Shown here piece by piece: positions 1-6,046 of a DNA stretch of 8,132 bases. The position numbers were made by a program, and so were the translations under genes. The notes under the pieces were generated by a model. It was not told where the DNA came from, made no database searches, and saw nothing but the letters and a program-made list of their open reading frames with translations. Source of the DNA: Lachnospiraceae bacterium. Its GTDB lineage: Bacteria > Bacillota > Clostridia > Lachnospirales > Lachnospiraceae. Position 1 is the first letter of the stretch, and each line of letters starts with the position of its first letter. The stretch spans positions 1 through 8,132 of the forward strand of contig JAJQIE010000178.1 of NCBI GenBank assembly GCA_021199395.1. Reading direction: 5' to 3'.

Positions 1-619
1 GCCGTACCTCATCCAGCTTGTGCGAGATAAAAATAATGCCAATCTCACGTTCCAGCAGCTTCTTTAATATGCGGAACAGATGCGACACCTCGTTTTCTGT
101 CAGAGAAGACGTAGGCTCGTCCAGCACCAGAATTTTCGAATTATAGGAAATCGCTTTCGCAATCTCTACCATCTGCTTTTGCGCCACCTGCAGCGTATGT
201 ATTTTGGCATAGGGATCTACATCAATATTCAGGTCGTTAAAGATTTCCCGCGTATTTTTTTCCATGGTCTTTACATCGATCAGGCCATTCCGCAGAGGGT
301 ATCTCCCCAGCCACATATTCTCCATTACATTCTGAAACTGAATCTGATTCAGCTCCTGGTGTACCATCGCGACATTATGGTTCAGCGCATCCGCGGGGTT
401 CGCGAAAGAAACCGACTTCCCATCCAGCAGAATCTCCCCTTTATCCTTTGTATAAATTCCCAGCAGACACTTCATCAGGGTAGACTTTCCGGCGCCGTTT
501 TCTCCCATCAGCGCATGTACCGTGCCCGGCCGCACTCGGATCGTTCCATCGGATAATGCCCTGACTTTTCCAAAGGACTTCTCAATATGATTCATCTCTA
601 ATAAATATTTCTCTGTCAT
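1..619 (-). CDS. mglA: Galactose/methyl-galactoside ABC transporter ATP-binding protein MglA (3'-truncated by window edge)
   Basis: Cytoplasmic ATPase of a sugar ABC importer; it powers uptake of the sugar delivered by the binding protein encoded just upstream. The 206 visible residues cover the first nucleotide-binding domain: Walker A GENGAGKST at residues 39-47, Q-loop Gln88, a degenerate signature (LQVAQKQ where LSxGQ is usual, common in sugar ABC ATPases), Walker B ILVLDEPTSSL and the H-loop in FISHKLDEV. The stretch SYNSKILVLDEPTSSLTE followed by EVSHLF closely matches what I recall of E. coli MglA. Family members are about 500 residues with two ATPase halves, so roughly 60% lies beyond base 1. 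The start at 619 is chosen over the ATG at 625 because AGGAGA (627-632) sits 7 nt before 619 and only 1 nt before 625. The gene follows mglB by 79 bp in the same operon; a permease gene (mglC) would be expected next, outside the window. Confidence 0.93.
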   Translation of the reverse strand, partial: MTEKYLLEMNHIEKSFGKVRALSDGTIRVRPGTVHALMGENGAGKSTLMKCLLGIYTKDKGEILLDGKSVSFANPADALNHNVAMVHQELNQIQFQNVMENMWLGRYPLRNGLIDVKTMEKNTREIFNDLNIDVDPYAKIHTLQVAQKQMVEIAKAISYNSKILVLDEPTSSLTENEVSHLFRILKKLLEREIGIIFISHKLDEVR

Positions 620-634
620 CTGCATTTCTCCTAA

Positions 635-659
635 ACAGAAAGCGGAGGGAGCTTTCTGT
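635..659 (-). promoter_or_regulatory. Stem-loop between mglB and mglA
   Basis: A perfect 9-bp stem (ACAGAAAGC at 635-643 pairing with GCTTTCTGT at 651-659) with a 7-nt loop lies in the 79-bp gap, ending 2 nt before the mglA ribosome binding site. No long U-run follows, so it is unlikely to be a full terminator. Known analogues after binding-protein genes stabilise the upstream message or reduce downstream expression, giving more binding protein than ATPase; that role is inferred here. Confidence 0.6.
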
Positions 660-698
660 CATTCTCCTCTCCGCTTGTCATCATCTGGTCAGATCTCT

Positions 699-1777
699 TT
701 ATTCGTATCCGGCTGCCGCCTCATCGGTATTGGTGATATCGATTGCCGCATAAGGAACATGTATTGCTTTCGTATCGTCAAACTCGTAACCGTCGATTCC
801 TTCCAGCGGATCATTTCCCGCCACCAGATTGGCAGCTACCTTAACAACCAGCTCGCCCTGCGTAGCGGAATCCTGCAGTACGGAGCAGTAGATTTCTCCG
901 GAATCAATGTAATCCAGAGTCTCCGGAAGTGCGTCGATACCGGAAATCGCGATATACTTGTCGGAATCAAAGCCATTCTCGTTGAATCCGGCTGCCTCTA
1001 CCGACTGAAGCGCGCCAATCGCCATCGCGTCATTTGCACAGATTACAAACTCAATCTCATCACCGTATTTCGCAACCCACGCGTCCATTTTCTCTTTCGC
1101 TGTAGCTGTATCCCAGTCGCCATAGTCGCATGCAAGCTCTTCGTACTCAATGCCGGCTGCTTCCAGGCCTTCATAAATCGCATCAGCGCGCGGAATCGTC
1201 GCCGTATGGTCAGCAGAGCCCATCAGCATAACAAACTGCAGTACGCCGTCGCCATTCTTATCAATCGTTACAGCTGCGTCCTCGCTCTGGAACGCTTCGA
1301 TTACCTGCTCTACCTGAACCTCAGCGCCATAGCCGCCCGCGGTTGAAAGCACCTGGTAAGCATTGTCATAAGAATTCAGAGCATCCAGATCTGTTACCTC
1401 TTATTGAAGAAGATAACCGGAATATTCCCTGCGGCCTCAGCCTTCTGAATAATCGTAGATGCAGCGGATACGTCAACCAGTGAAAGCGCAATCGCAGATG
1501 CGCCCTTGGCGATCATTGCGTCTACCTGATCATTCATGGTCGCCTGATCATTCTGGCCGTCCTGAACGCTGCACTCAAAATATCCATCCGCGGAAGTCTT
1601 CTCAATCGCGGTAGCAAGATAAGTGTTGAAATTATCTCCTGCCGAATAAATTGCAGCTCCCAGGATCGGAAGATCATCAGAAGCGCTGACGCTCAGTCCG
1701 GAGCCTCCAAACGCAGCAAGCGTGGATGCAGCCAAAACGCCTGCCAATACTTTTCTGCTGTACAACCTGTTCTTCAT
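699..1777 (-). pseudogene. mglB: Galactose/glucose-type sugar-binding protein MglB, interrupted by one frameshift
   Basis: Extracellular substrate-binding protein of the Mgl importer, read in two frames. From the ATG at 1777 (AGGAGGA at 1784-1790, 6 nt away) frame one runs to codon 126 (IPVIFFNK), then Arg and a stop at 1394-1396. Adding one base near 1397-1402 restores NKEVTDLDALNSYDNAY, as in other MglB proteins, and an unbroken 359-residue product, the family's usual length. Residues 1-32 are a Sec signal peptide. The Ca-binding loop is kept (Asp173, Asn175, Asp177, Gln181, Glu243). By alignment with E. coli MglB from memory, sugar contacts Asp48, Phe50, Asn125, His191, Arg197, Trp222, Asn249 and Asp282 are kept, but positions equal to Asp154 and Asn256 are Ala193 and Gln302. 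Conservation on both sides of the break points to a recent mutation or an assembly error rather than old decay. It is the first gene of the operon. Confidence 0.85.
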
Positions 1778-1838
1778 TTTTTGTCCTCCTTTTTGTGGTA
1801 AAATGCGGCAGATTATTTCGAAATTCTTTTTTCTGTCG

Positions 1839-1849
1839 CTATTTTGACC
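1839..1849 (-). promoter_or_regulatory. Third, weaker copy of the operator-like repeat in the mglB leader
   Basis: GGTCAAAATAG on the minus strand matches the upstream 11-bp repeats at 9 of 11 positions. It lies about 38-48 nt downstream of the predicted mgl transcription start and 88 bp from the nearest strong copy. It could be a remote repressing site or chance in AT-rich DNA. Confidence 0.3.
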
Positions 1850-1893
1850 ATTTTTTGTTTCTCCTTTGCTGTCCATTTGTTGATTGTGCTACC

Positions 1894-1922
1894 ATTTTAA
1901 TCAAACTATCCTTTCTTTTCAA
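1894..1922 (-). promoter_or_regulatory. Sigma-A promoter for the mglB-mglA operon
   Basis: Reading leftward, TTGAAA (1917-1922), a 17-bp spacer and TAAAAT (1894-1899) make a good sigma-A promoter. Transcription would start near 1887, giving a leader of about 110 nt before mglB. Repeat copies that could bind the divergently encoded AraC protein lie just upstream of the -35 box, as expected for an activated promoter. Confidence 0.65.
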
Positions 1923-1926
1923 TTCT

Positions 1927-1970
1927 CTATAGCGACCATTTAATTTCGCAAAAACTTACCTATTGCGACC
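1927..1970 (-). promoter_or_regulatory. Tandem 11-bp repeats, probable AraC-family operator
   Basis: On the minus strand GGTCGCAATAG (1960-1970) and GGTCGCTATAG (1927-1937) differ at one base and are spaced exactly 33 bp, about three helical turns, in direct orientation. The proximal copy ends 4 bp before the mgl -35 box; the distal copy overlaps the -35 box of the araC promoter. This arrangement fits activation of mgl and autorepression of araC by one protein. The assignment to the neighbouring AraC protein is inferred from position. Confidence 0.55.
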
Positions 1971-1990
1971 TTGCCCGATTGTGTTATAAT
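1963..1990 (+). promoter_or_regulatory. Extended -10 sigma-A promoter for the AraC-family gene
   Basis: TTGCGA (1963-1968), a 16-bp spacer and a perfect TATAAT (1985-1990) preceded by TG one base upstream (TGTTATAAT). The start would fall near 1997, giving a leader of about 35 nt. The -35 box overlaps one of the GGTCGCWATAG repeats, which suggests autoregulation. Confidence 0.7.
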
Positions 1991-2031
1991 ACACAGGGAC
2001 AACGCATCTTACAGGGAAGGGAGCCATCAAA

Positions 2032-3093
2032 ATGAGTGTATCTGATATGAATCTGTTAAAAATGGTCAATCAGGCTTTAAAGGAATCCGAAAATCAGCCT
2101 GTCCTCAGTGTTGAGGAGGCGTATGACTCCCTTTTCAGGGATAATGAGCTGTCTACTTATGATCCTGATAATTCCAGATGGGGATTAAACGACCAGATTA
2201 TCGTGACGACGTGGAAGACGACGGATGATTGTATGCTTCTCTGGAGAGTAGATTATTCCAAACAAAAGGACTATAAAATCACCCGTTCGCGTTTTACCGA
2301 CAACCAGATGAACAATCTGCACTGTCACAATTATCTGGAGGTCACCTTTGTATTAGAAGGAAAATTTCGTCAGGTTATTTCGGGAAAGGACGTCACCTTT
2401 TCCCCCGGCGACATTTACCTGATCGATTCACAGACCATGTACCACGAACGGCTGACTGCTGAAAATGGAAAGGTATTATTCATCGGCTTCTCCAGGAACT
2501 TCTTTTCCGAAACCATGTTTTCTTCCGAACAGGTTTACAAAAGGAATCAGTTCCTGAGCTCCATCCTTTATGAGCACCAGAAAAGAATTGACTATATTCT
2601 GTTTCATCTGAAAAATCAAAGAAATGAAATCGGCAACCTGCTGCAGCTTATTTTGCAGGAGGTCATGGACAAGAAGGTGGGCAGCAATTACCTGCTGCGC
2701 GGTTATGCCACCCGTATCCTCAGCATCCTGGCGGAAAACTACACGTTCTCCATCTCCGCCTCCGAGAAAATCCAGCTGAGACAGATGGTGTTCCAGGATG
2801 TGCAGGAATATCTGTTTGCAAACTACAGGGACGCCAGCATCAAAGAGCTCCAGAAGCAGTTTCACTACAGCCGGGATTATTTTAACCGACTGATCCAGGA
2901 GCAAACCGGGCTTACCTACACCACCTACCTGCAGGAAATCCGGCTGGACAAGGCCGCCCTGCTTTTAAAGCAGACCGACCGCCCTGTCTCTGAGATTTCG
3001 GAGGCTGTCGGATACAACAACCTGGGATACTTTTACCGGCTGTTCCAGAATCGCTACGGCAAGACACCAAGACAGTACCGGATAGACGAATAG
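2032..3093 (+). CDS. AraC-family transcriptional regulator (cupin sensor plus HTH)
   Basis: Cytoplasmic DNA-binding regulator, 353 residues. After about 85 N-terminal residues of unknown role, residues 90-150 form a cupin-type AraC ligand-binding domain (His97 and His99, then EVTFVLEG, FSPGDIYLI). A helical linker spans about 165-245. The C-terminal AraC/XylS domain (about 250-353) has two helix-turn-helix units (about 269-290 and 318-340) and ends with the family signature RYGKTPRQYR. The ATG at 2032 has AAGGGAG 8 nt upstream. It is divergent from mglB across 254 bp of promoter and repeat DNA, so it most likely controls the importer and itself. The sugar effector cannot be read from sequence. 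No clear intrinsic terminator is visible in the 52 bp before the convergent ROK gene. Confidence 0.92.
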   Translation: MSVSDMNLLKMVNQALKESENQPVLSVEEAYDSLFRDNELSTYDPDNSRWGLNDQIIVTTWKTTDDCMLLWRVDYSKQKDYKITRSRFTDNQMNNLHCHNYLEVTFVLEGKFRQVISGKDVTFSPGDIYLIDSQTMYHERLTAENGKVLFIGFSRNFFSETMFSSEQVYKRNQFLSSILYEHQKRIDYILFHLKNQRNEIGNLLQLILQEVMDKKVGSNYLLRGYATRILSILAENYTFSISASEKIQLRQMVFQDVQEYLFANYRDASIKELQKQFHYSRDYFNRLIQEQTGLTYTTYLQEIRLDKAALLLKQTDRPVSEISEAVGYNNLGYFYRLFQNRYGKTPRQYRIDE

Positions 3094-3145
3094 AATATGA
3101 GCTGTACCATTGCGATAAGAACCGGTGAGTAAAAAACAGACTTCC

Positions 3146-4063
3146 TTATCCCTCCGCGTCCAGCTCCTGGAATGCGCGGATTGCCGCGCCGATAATCCCA
3201 TTTTCCGGCCCGCTTTTTGAATATACAAGATTCAGATTCTGCGCCGGATACGGCTTCCGGGCATGCGCAATCACACGCTCACGCAGAAGCTCCTTTGGAA
3301 AGCCCTGCATCTGGACGATACCACCTCCGACAAAAACGACGTCCGGATCCAGTATGTTCACCTCAGCCGAAATGGCTGCCGACATATATTCAATAAAATC
3401 CTTCAGAAGCTTATCTTCCCCGTGCTTCAGGAACAGATCGCCGATAAAAGTCCCACTGTAGTGTTCCGCAGCGATCCGCTCCAGCGCTTTTCCGCAGGAA
3501 AACATCTCTATGCATCCTGAATTGCCGCAGCTACAGGGATACTCATTCAGCGGAATCGGAAGATGCCCAAGCTCGCAGGCCGTACCGTTTTTCCCAACGT
3601 ATGGCTTCCCATCGATATACATCGCGTTTCCGAGTCCCGTCCCAAAATAACAGCCCACCGCTGTTCCTGTGGTTCCCATATTGTACTGGCGCATGTCATA
3701 GGCGAGCAGATAATACGCGTCATGGTCAATGCAGACCGGAAAATCTACCCTTTTTTCCAGCTCTCCTACAAGGTCAAAGCCCTCAAGTCCCGGAAAGTTT
3801 GTAGAAGAGTAAAGCATCCTGCGCTTTTTATCGACAACAGAAGGACAGCCGACCGCAATCTTTACAATTCGCCCCGTATCCGCGCAGCGCTCCACATAAT
3901 CTCTGATGCAGGCGGCAAACGCCTCTACCGTATTCCCCGTACCGTAAATATCAGCGGATTTTCTGACCTCTACATGCGCTGTCGCAAGGGAACGGTTCAC
4001 GAGTCCCATCCTGAAATTCGTGCCGCCGATGTCCATGCCTAATACATATTCCTTTTTGTCCAT
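3146..4063 (-). CDS. alsK: ROK-family sugar kinase, D-allose kinase (AlsK)-like
   Basis: Cytoplasmic ATP-dependent hexose kinase, 305 residues, normal length for ROK kinases. The N-terminal phosphate loop is DIGGTNFRMG (11-20). The probable catalytic base is Asp115 in CIDHDAYYL, the second ATP loop is GTGLG (141-145), and the ExGH motif is Glu164-His167. The ROK zinc site is complete: His167, Cys177, Cys179, Cys184. Segments such as ELGHLPI and VNILDPDVVFVGGGIVQM and the following GFPKELL resemble E. coli AlsK as I recall it more than glucokinase or NagK, so allose or a related hexose is the best guess; the exact substrate is not proven. Translation starts at 4063, 13 bp after the deoR stop, with only a weak ribosome site (GGGG or GAGG), which suggests translational coupling to deoR. 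Confidence 0.85.
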   Translation of the reverse strand: MDKKEYVLGMDIGGTNFRMGLVNRSLATAHVEVRKSADIYGTGNTVEAFAACIRDYVERCADTGRIVKIAVGCPSVVDKKRRMLYSSTNFPGLEGFDLVGELEKRVDFPVCIDHDAYYLLAYDMRQYNMGTTGTAVGCYFGTGLGNAMYIDGKPYVGKNGTACELGHLPIPLNEYPCSCGNSGCIEMFSCGKALERIAAEHYSGTFIGDLFLKHGEDKLLKDFIEYMSAAISAEVNILDPDVVFVGGGIVQMQGFPKELLRERVIAHARKPYPAQNLNLVYSKSGPENGIIGAAIRAFQELDAEG

Positions 4064-4076
4064 TCCTCAATCCCCG

Positions 4077-4820
4077 TCATCTTTCGGCCAGCAAATAAGC
4101 GCCGGCCTCCAAAAGAACAGGAGTTTCCTTTTCGCAGATAATCGTAACGTTCTTCAGATCCGTCACCTTGCACAGAGTCGAGCGTCCGGATTTGGAGCTG
4201 TCCGCCAATACATAACATTTTTTTGAATTCCGCAGAACGATCTCTTTTTTCTTCGCTTCCCTCTCGTCGGGCGTATTGATACCGGCAGTCAGGGAAAATC
4301 CGGACACACCGATAAAAGCCTTGTCGAAAAACAGATTTTCAAGCGCGGAATCCGTCATAGGGCCGACAAGGGACGACGTGGCAAGTAAAAGATTGCCGCC
4401 GACCAGAATGCATCTGCACTTCGCGCCGTCCAGCTCCTGCGCGATCAGCGCGTTTGTCGATACGATCGTGATATCTTTCTGCTTCAGATGCTTTACCATT
4501 CGAAGCGCTGTGCTCCCGGCGTCGAGATAGACGACCTCGCCGTCCGAAACCAGCTCCGCCGCGCATCTGGCAATCATATTTTTTTCCCGGATATTCAATA
4601 TGCTGCGCGAACTGATTGAAGTGTCATACGAGCCTTCCATCTTTCTGGCCGCTCCGCCGTGCAGGATGAGAATCTCTCCCTCATTCGCGAGCGCTTTCAG
4701 ATCTCTGCGTATCGTCGACTCAGATGTCCCAGGCAGCAGCTGTTTCAGGTCGCAGATCGTGACTACTTCAGAATTTTCAAAAGCTTCCAGCATCTGCCGT
4801 CTTCGTTCAAAAGGAATCAT
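4077..4820 (-). CDS. DeoR/GlpR-family transcriptional repressor of sugar metabolism
   Basis: Cytoplasmic repressor, 247 residues. Residues about 5-57 are the DeoR winged helix-turn-helix (recognition region SESTIRRDL, 33-41, then GEILILHGGA). Residues about 75-230 form the DeoRC sensor domain, which binds phosphorylated sugars, with the expected Asp100-x-Gly-Ser-Thr motif, STN at 121-123, VGG at 140-142 and a conserved ADSSK (206-210). The ATG at 4820 is chosen over an upstream ATG at 4850 because AAGGG (4828-4832) is 7 nt away and the protein then begins MIPFERR, typical of the family. It leads a two-gene operon with the ROK kinase, so the kinase product, a hexose 6-phosphate, is the plausible inducer. 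Confidence 0.92.
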   Translation of the reverse strand: MIPFERRRQMLEAFENSEVVTICDLKQLLPGTSESTIRRDLKALANEGEILILHGGAARKMEGSYDTSISSRSILNIREKNMIARCAAELVSDGEVVYLDAGSTALRMVKHLKQKDITIVSTNALIAQELDGAKCRCILVGGNLLLATSSLVGPMTDSALENLFFDKAFIGVSGFSLTAGINTPDEREAKKKEIVLRNSKKCYVLADSSKSGRSTLCKVTDLKNVTIICEKETPVLLEAGAYLLAER

Positions 4821-4855
4821 AATTTTACCCTTAATGACAAATTTTAACAACCAGT

Positions 4856-4884
4856 ATTATATATCAGCTTCTCTTTTTTGACAA
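4856..4884 (-). promoter_or_regulatory. Sigma-A promoter for deoR and the ROK kinase
   Basis: Leftward TTGTCA (4879-4884), 17-bp spacer, TATAAT (4856-4861); predicted start near 4849 with a leader of about 29 nt. A second TTGTCA lies at 4835-4840 in the leader, 44 bp from the first. It may be part of a DeoR operator, but no clear palindrome supports this. Confidence 0.75.
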
Positions 4885-5032
4885 TAGAAAACTCCCGTTC
4901 CGCCTCCTGTCTCAATTTTCCGGTGTTACAGACTACACCCGGACGGATTTACGCTATTTCTTCCTCTACAGGCGTGACCTGTAACGACATCCCTCGTTTT
5001 CTAAGCTCCTATGCCCGCTTTGCGGGTGCCAC

Positions 5033-5069
5033 TATAGTGAACGGCAAAATTCTTTTGTCATTCACTATA
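5033..5069. repeat. 17-bp inverted repeat (hairpin)
   Basis: Arms 5033-5049 and 5053-5069 pair over 17 positions with one mismatch and one G-U pair, around a 3-nt loop. Outer arm TATAGTGAA against TTCACTATA is perfect. No T-run follows on either strand, so it is not a standard terminator. It directly adjoins the possible element remnant. Confidence 0.7.
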
Positions 5070-5123
5070 AATAATGCACACACTCACGAATTTACCAAAT
5101 CTCAAGAAGCACACTTTTTTGCC

Positions 5124-5173
5124 GCGCCGAATGCGTATTGCGAAGCAATAAAATTCCATACGCATTCGTGCGC
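5124..5173. repeat. Long nested inverted repeat
   Basis: CGAATGCGTAT (5128-5138) pairs perfectly with ATACGCATTCG (5158-5168). After a one-base bulge the stem continues with GCGC (5124-5127 with 5170-5173). Inside, TTGC (5138-5141) and GCAA (5145-5148) make a small hairpin with a GAA loop. The stem is GC-rich at the base and would fold on either strand. Confidence 0.7.
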
Positions 5174-5180
5174 ATTAATC

Positions 5181-5223
5181 TTTATCATATAGGGAAGTTC
5201 GGAGAGCTTTCCTATATGATAAA
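5181..5223. repeat. 17-bp inverted repeat (hairpin)
   Basis: Arms 5181-5197 and 5207-5223 pair over 17 positions with a single G-U and a 9-nt loop (TTCGGAGAG). It abuts the lexA terminator hairpin and shares bases with it at 5223. It may be an end structure of the neighbouring repeat-rich element. Confidence 0.65.
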
Positions 5224-5270
5224 AAATGGACAGATGAAATACGGATTAACCGTATGGCTCTGTCCATTTT
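5223..5270 (-). terminator. Intrinsic terminator downstream of lexA
   Basis: Arms AAAATGGACAGA (5223-5234) and TCTGTCCATTTT (5259-5270) form a 12-bp stem, with an inner 6-bp stem ATACGG/CCGTAT (5239-5255). On the minus strand the stem runs into six T residues (complement of 5221-5226), about 50 nt after the lexA stop. On the plus strand only four T follow, so it would be weak there. Confidence 0.65.
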
Positions 5271-5319
5271 CTGCTGAAGCGCGGGGGTGGCTGGAGCTTT
5301 AACAATTGGTCCCGCTTCG

Positions 5320-5934
5320 TCAGTTAAAAATACGAAATACCCCGAATACCTTTCCCAGAATCTGCAGATCATTTACAATGATCGGCTCCATCGTGTCATT
5401 CTCCGGCTGAAGACGGAAATGGCCATCTTCTTTGTAAAACGTCTTAACCGTAGCGGAGTCATCCAGAAGTGCGACAACCATATCGCCATTGCAGGCGCTC
5501 TGCTGCTGGCGCACCAGTACGCAGTCTCCGCTCAGTATCCCTGCATTTATCATACTGTCTCCCTTTACCCTAAGTAAAAAGCACGGATCATTTGGCATAT
5601 ATTCTGCCGGAACAGGGAAATAATTTTCAATGTTCTGTTCCGCCAGAAGTGGCTGGCCGGCCGCCACAGTGCCAACGATTGGCACGTTTACGACCTCACG
5701 GCGCAAAAGATTGAATGACTCATCCAGAATTTCAATTGCACGCGGCTTCGTCGGATCCCTTCGGATGTATCCATTTTTTTCAAGTGATTCCAGATGGGAG
5801 TGGACGGAAGACGTAGATTTCAGATTGACTGCCTGACAGATTTCACGCACTGCGGGCGGAAAGCCGCGCTCCAGTATTTCGCTTTTTATGTAATTCAGTA
5901 TTTCCTGCTGCTTTGGAGTAATCGTTCCGGGCAT
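5320..5934 (-). CDS. lexA: LexA SOS-response repressor
   Basis: Autocleaving repressor of DNA-damage genes, 204 residues, normal family length. Residues 1-70 are the LexA winged helix DNA-binding domain, ending in the hallmark [14 protein letters not shown]. The self-cleavage site is Ala92-Gly93 in GTVAAGQP. The serine-lysine catalytic pair is Ser127 (KGDSMI) and Lys164 (ATVKTF), in the S24 peptidase domain. RecA filaments trigger cleavage in known homologues. The start at 5934 is chosen because GGAGGT (5941-5946) lies 6 nt upstream; the ATG at 5952 has no such site and would add residues outside the family. It is a single-gene unit with its own promoter, LexA-box-like sites and terminator, divergent from the DUF1002 gene. 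Confidence 0.96.
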   Translation of the reverse strand: MPGTITPKQQEILNYIKSEILERGFPPAVREICQAVNLKSTSSVHSHLESLEKNGYIRRDPTKPRAIEILDESFNLLRREVVNVPIVGTVAAGQPLLAEQNIENYFPVPAEYMPNDPCFLLRVKGDSMINAGILSGDCVLVRQQQSACNGDMVVALLDDSATVKTFYKEDGHFRLQPENDTMEPIIVNDLQILGKVFGVFRIFN

Positions 5935-5945
5935 ATTGTAACCTC

Positions 5946-5959
5946 CGTACATATGTTTT
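5946..5959. promoter_or_regulatory. LexA-box-like palindrome near the lexA transcription start
   Basis: CGTACATATGTTTT matches the Firmicutes LexA box CGAACRNRYGTTCG at 11 of 14 positions, with a symmetrical ACATATGT core. It lies just downstream of the predicted lexA start and touches the ribosome binding site at one base, so binding would block lexA transcription. Confidence 0.5.
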
Positions 5960-5963
5960 CTCC

Positions 5964-5992
5964 AGTATAGCACAGGAAATCTGAAAAAGCAA
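5964..5992 (-). promoter_or_regulatory. Extended -10 promoter for lexA
   Basis: Leftward TTGCTT (5987-5992), 17-bp spacer, TATACT (5964-5969) with TG one base upstream (TGCTATACT). The predicted start is near 5957. LexA-box-like sites lie over the -35 box and at the start, giving a clear route for autorepression. Confidence 0.65.
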
Positions 5993-6003
5993 ACAAATGT
6001 TTC
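5990..6003. promoter_or_regulatory. LexA-box-like palindrome overlapping the lexA -35 box
   Basis: CAAACAAATGTTTC has perfect AAAC/GTTT half-sites around four bases and matches the Firmicutes LexA consensus at 11 of 14 positions. It overlaps the lexA -35 hexamer by three bases. Confidence 0.5.
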
Positions 6004-6046
6004 GTATGCTTCAGGAAACATTAATAATTACATTGAAAATGCTTTC

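Larger units (their letters stand above)
4880..5220 (-). mobile_element. Possible decayed IS200/IS605 (TnpB-type) element end or other hairpin-rich element
   Basis: This stretch has no convincing gene but is dense in inverted repeats. On the minus strand 4949-5008 encodes ELRKRGMSLQVTPVEEEIA and a stop, reminiscent of TnpB C-terminal tails (a short segment ending in TPVE-type residues), preceded in frame by a stop. Downstream come about 70 bp ending near TTTTCTATTGTCA, similar in position to the right end of such elements. Small hairpins CCCGC/GCGGG (5014-5026) and TACAGG/CCTGTA (4967-4983) lie in the same part. No TnpB catalytic or zinc-finger motif remains. The identification is from memory of family tails and is weak; a structured RNA or a non-autonomous repeat are alternatives. 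Confidence 0.3.

Noticed and set aside
675..1346. 223-codon plus-strand open frame
   Set aside because: It lies opposite the well-supported mglB, which has conserved binding-protein motifs; the forward frame shows no domain or ribosome site.
1815..1824. Perfect 10-bp palindrome ATTTCGAAAT in the mglB leader
   Set aside because: Too short and AT-rich to call an operator, and it does not match the catabolite-response element consensus.
3094..3145. Possible terminator between the convergent araC and ROK genes
   Set aside because: No stem of useful length with a T-run could be found on either strand.
4878..5192. 104-codon plus-strand open frame in the hairpin-rich gap
   Set aside because: No ribosome binding site before the ATG, no recognisable domain, and the frame runs through several inverted repeats; more likely chance in non-coding DNA.
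5033..5223. CRISPR-like array suggested by several hairpins in a row
   Set aside because: The inverted repeats differ from each other in sequence and spacing; there are no repeated identical units with spacers.
5175..5372. 65-codon minus-strand open frame overlapping the lexA 3' end
   Set aside because: It overlaps lexA in another frame and runs through the lexA terminator hairpin.
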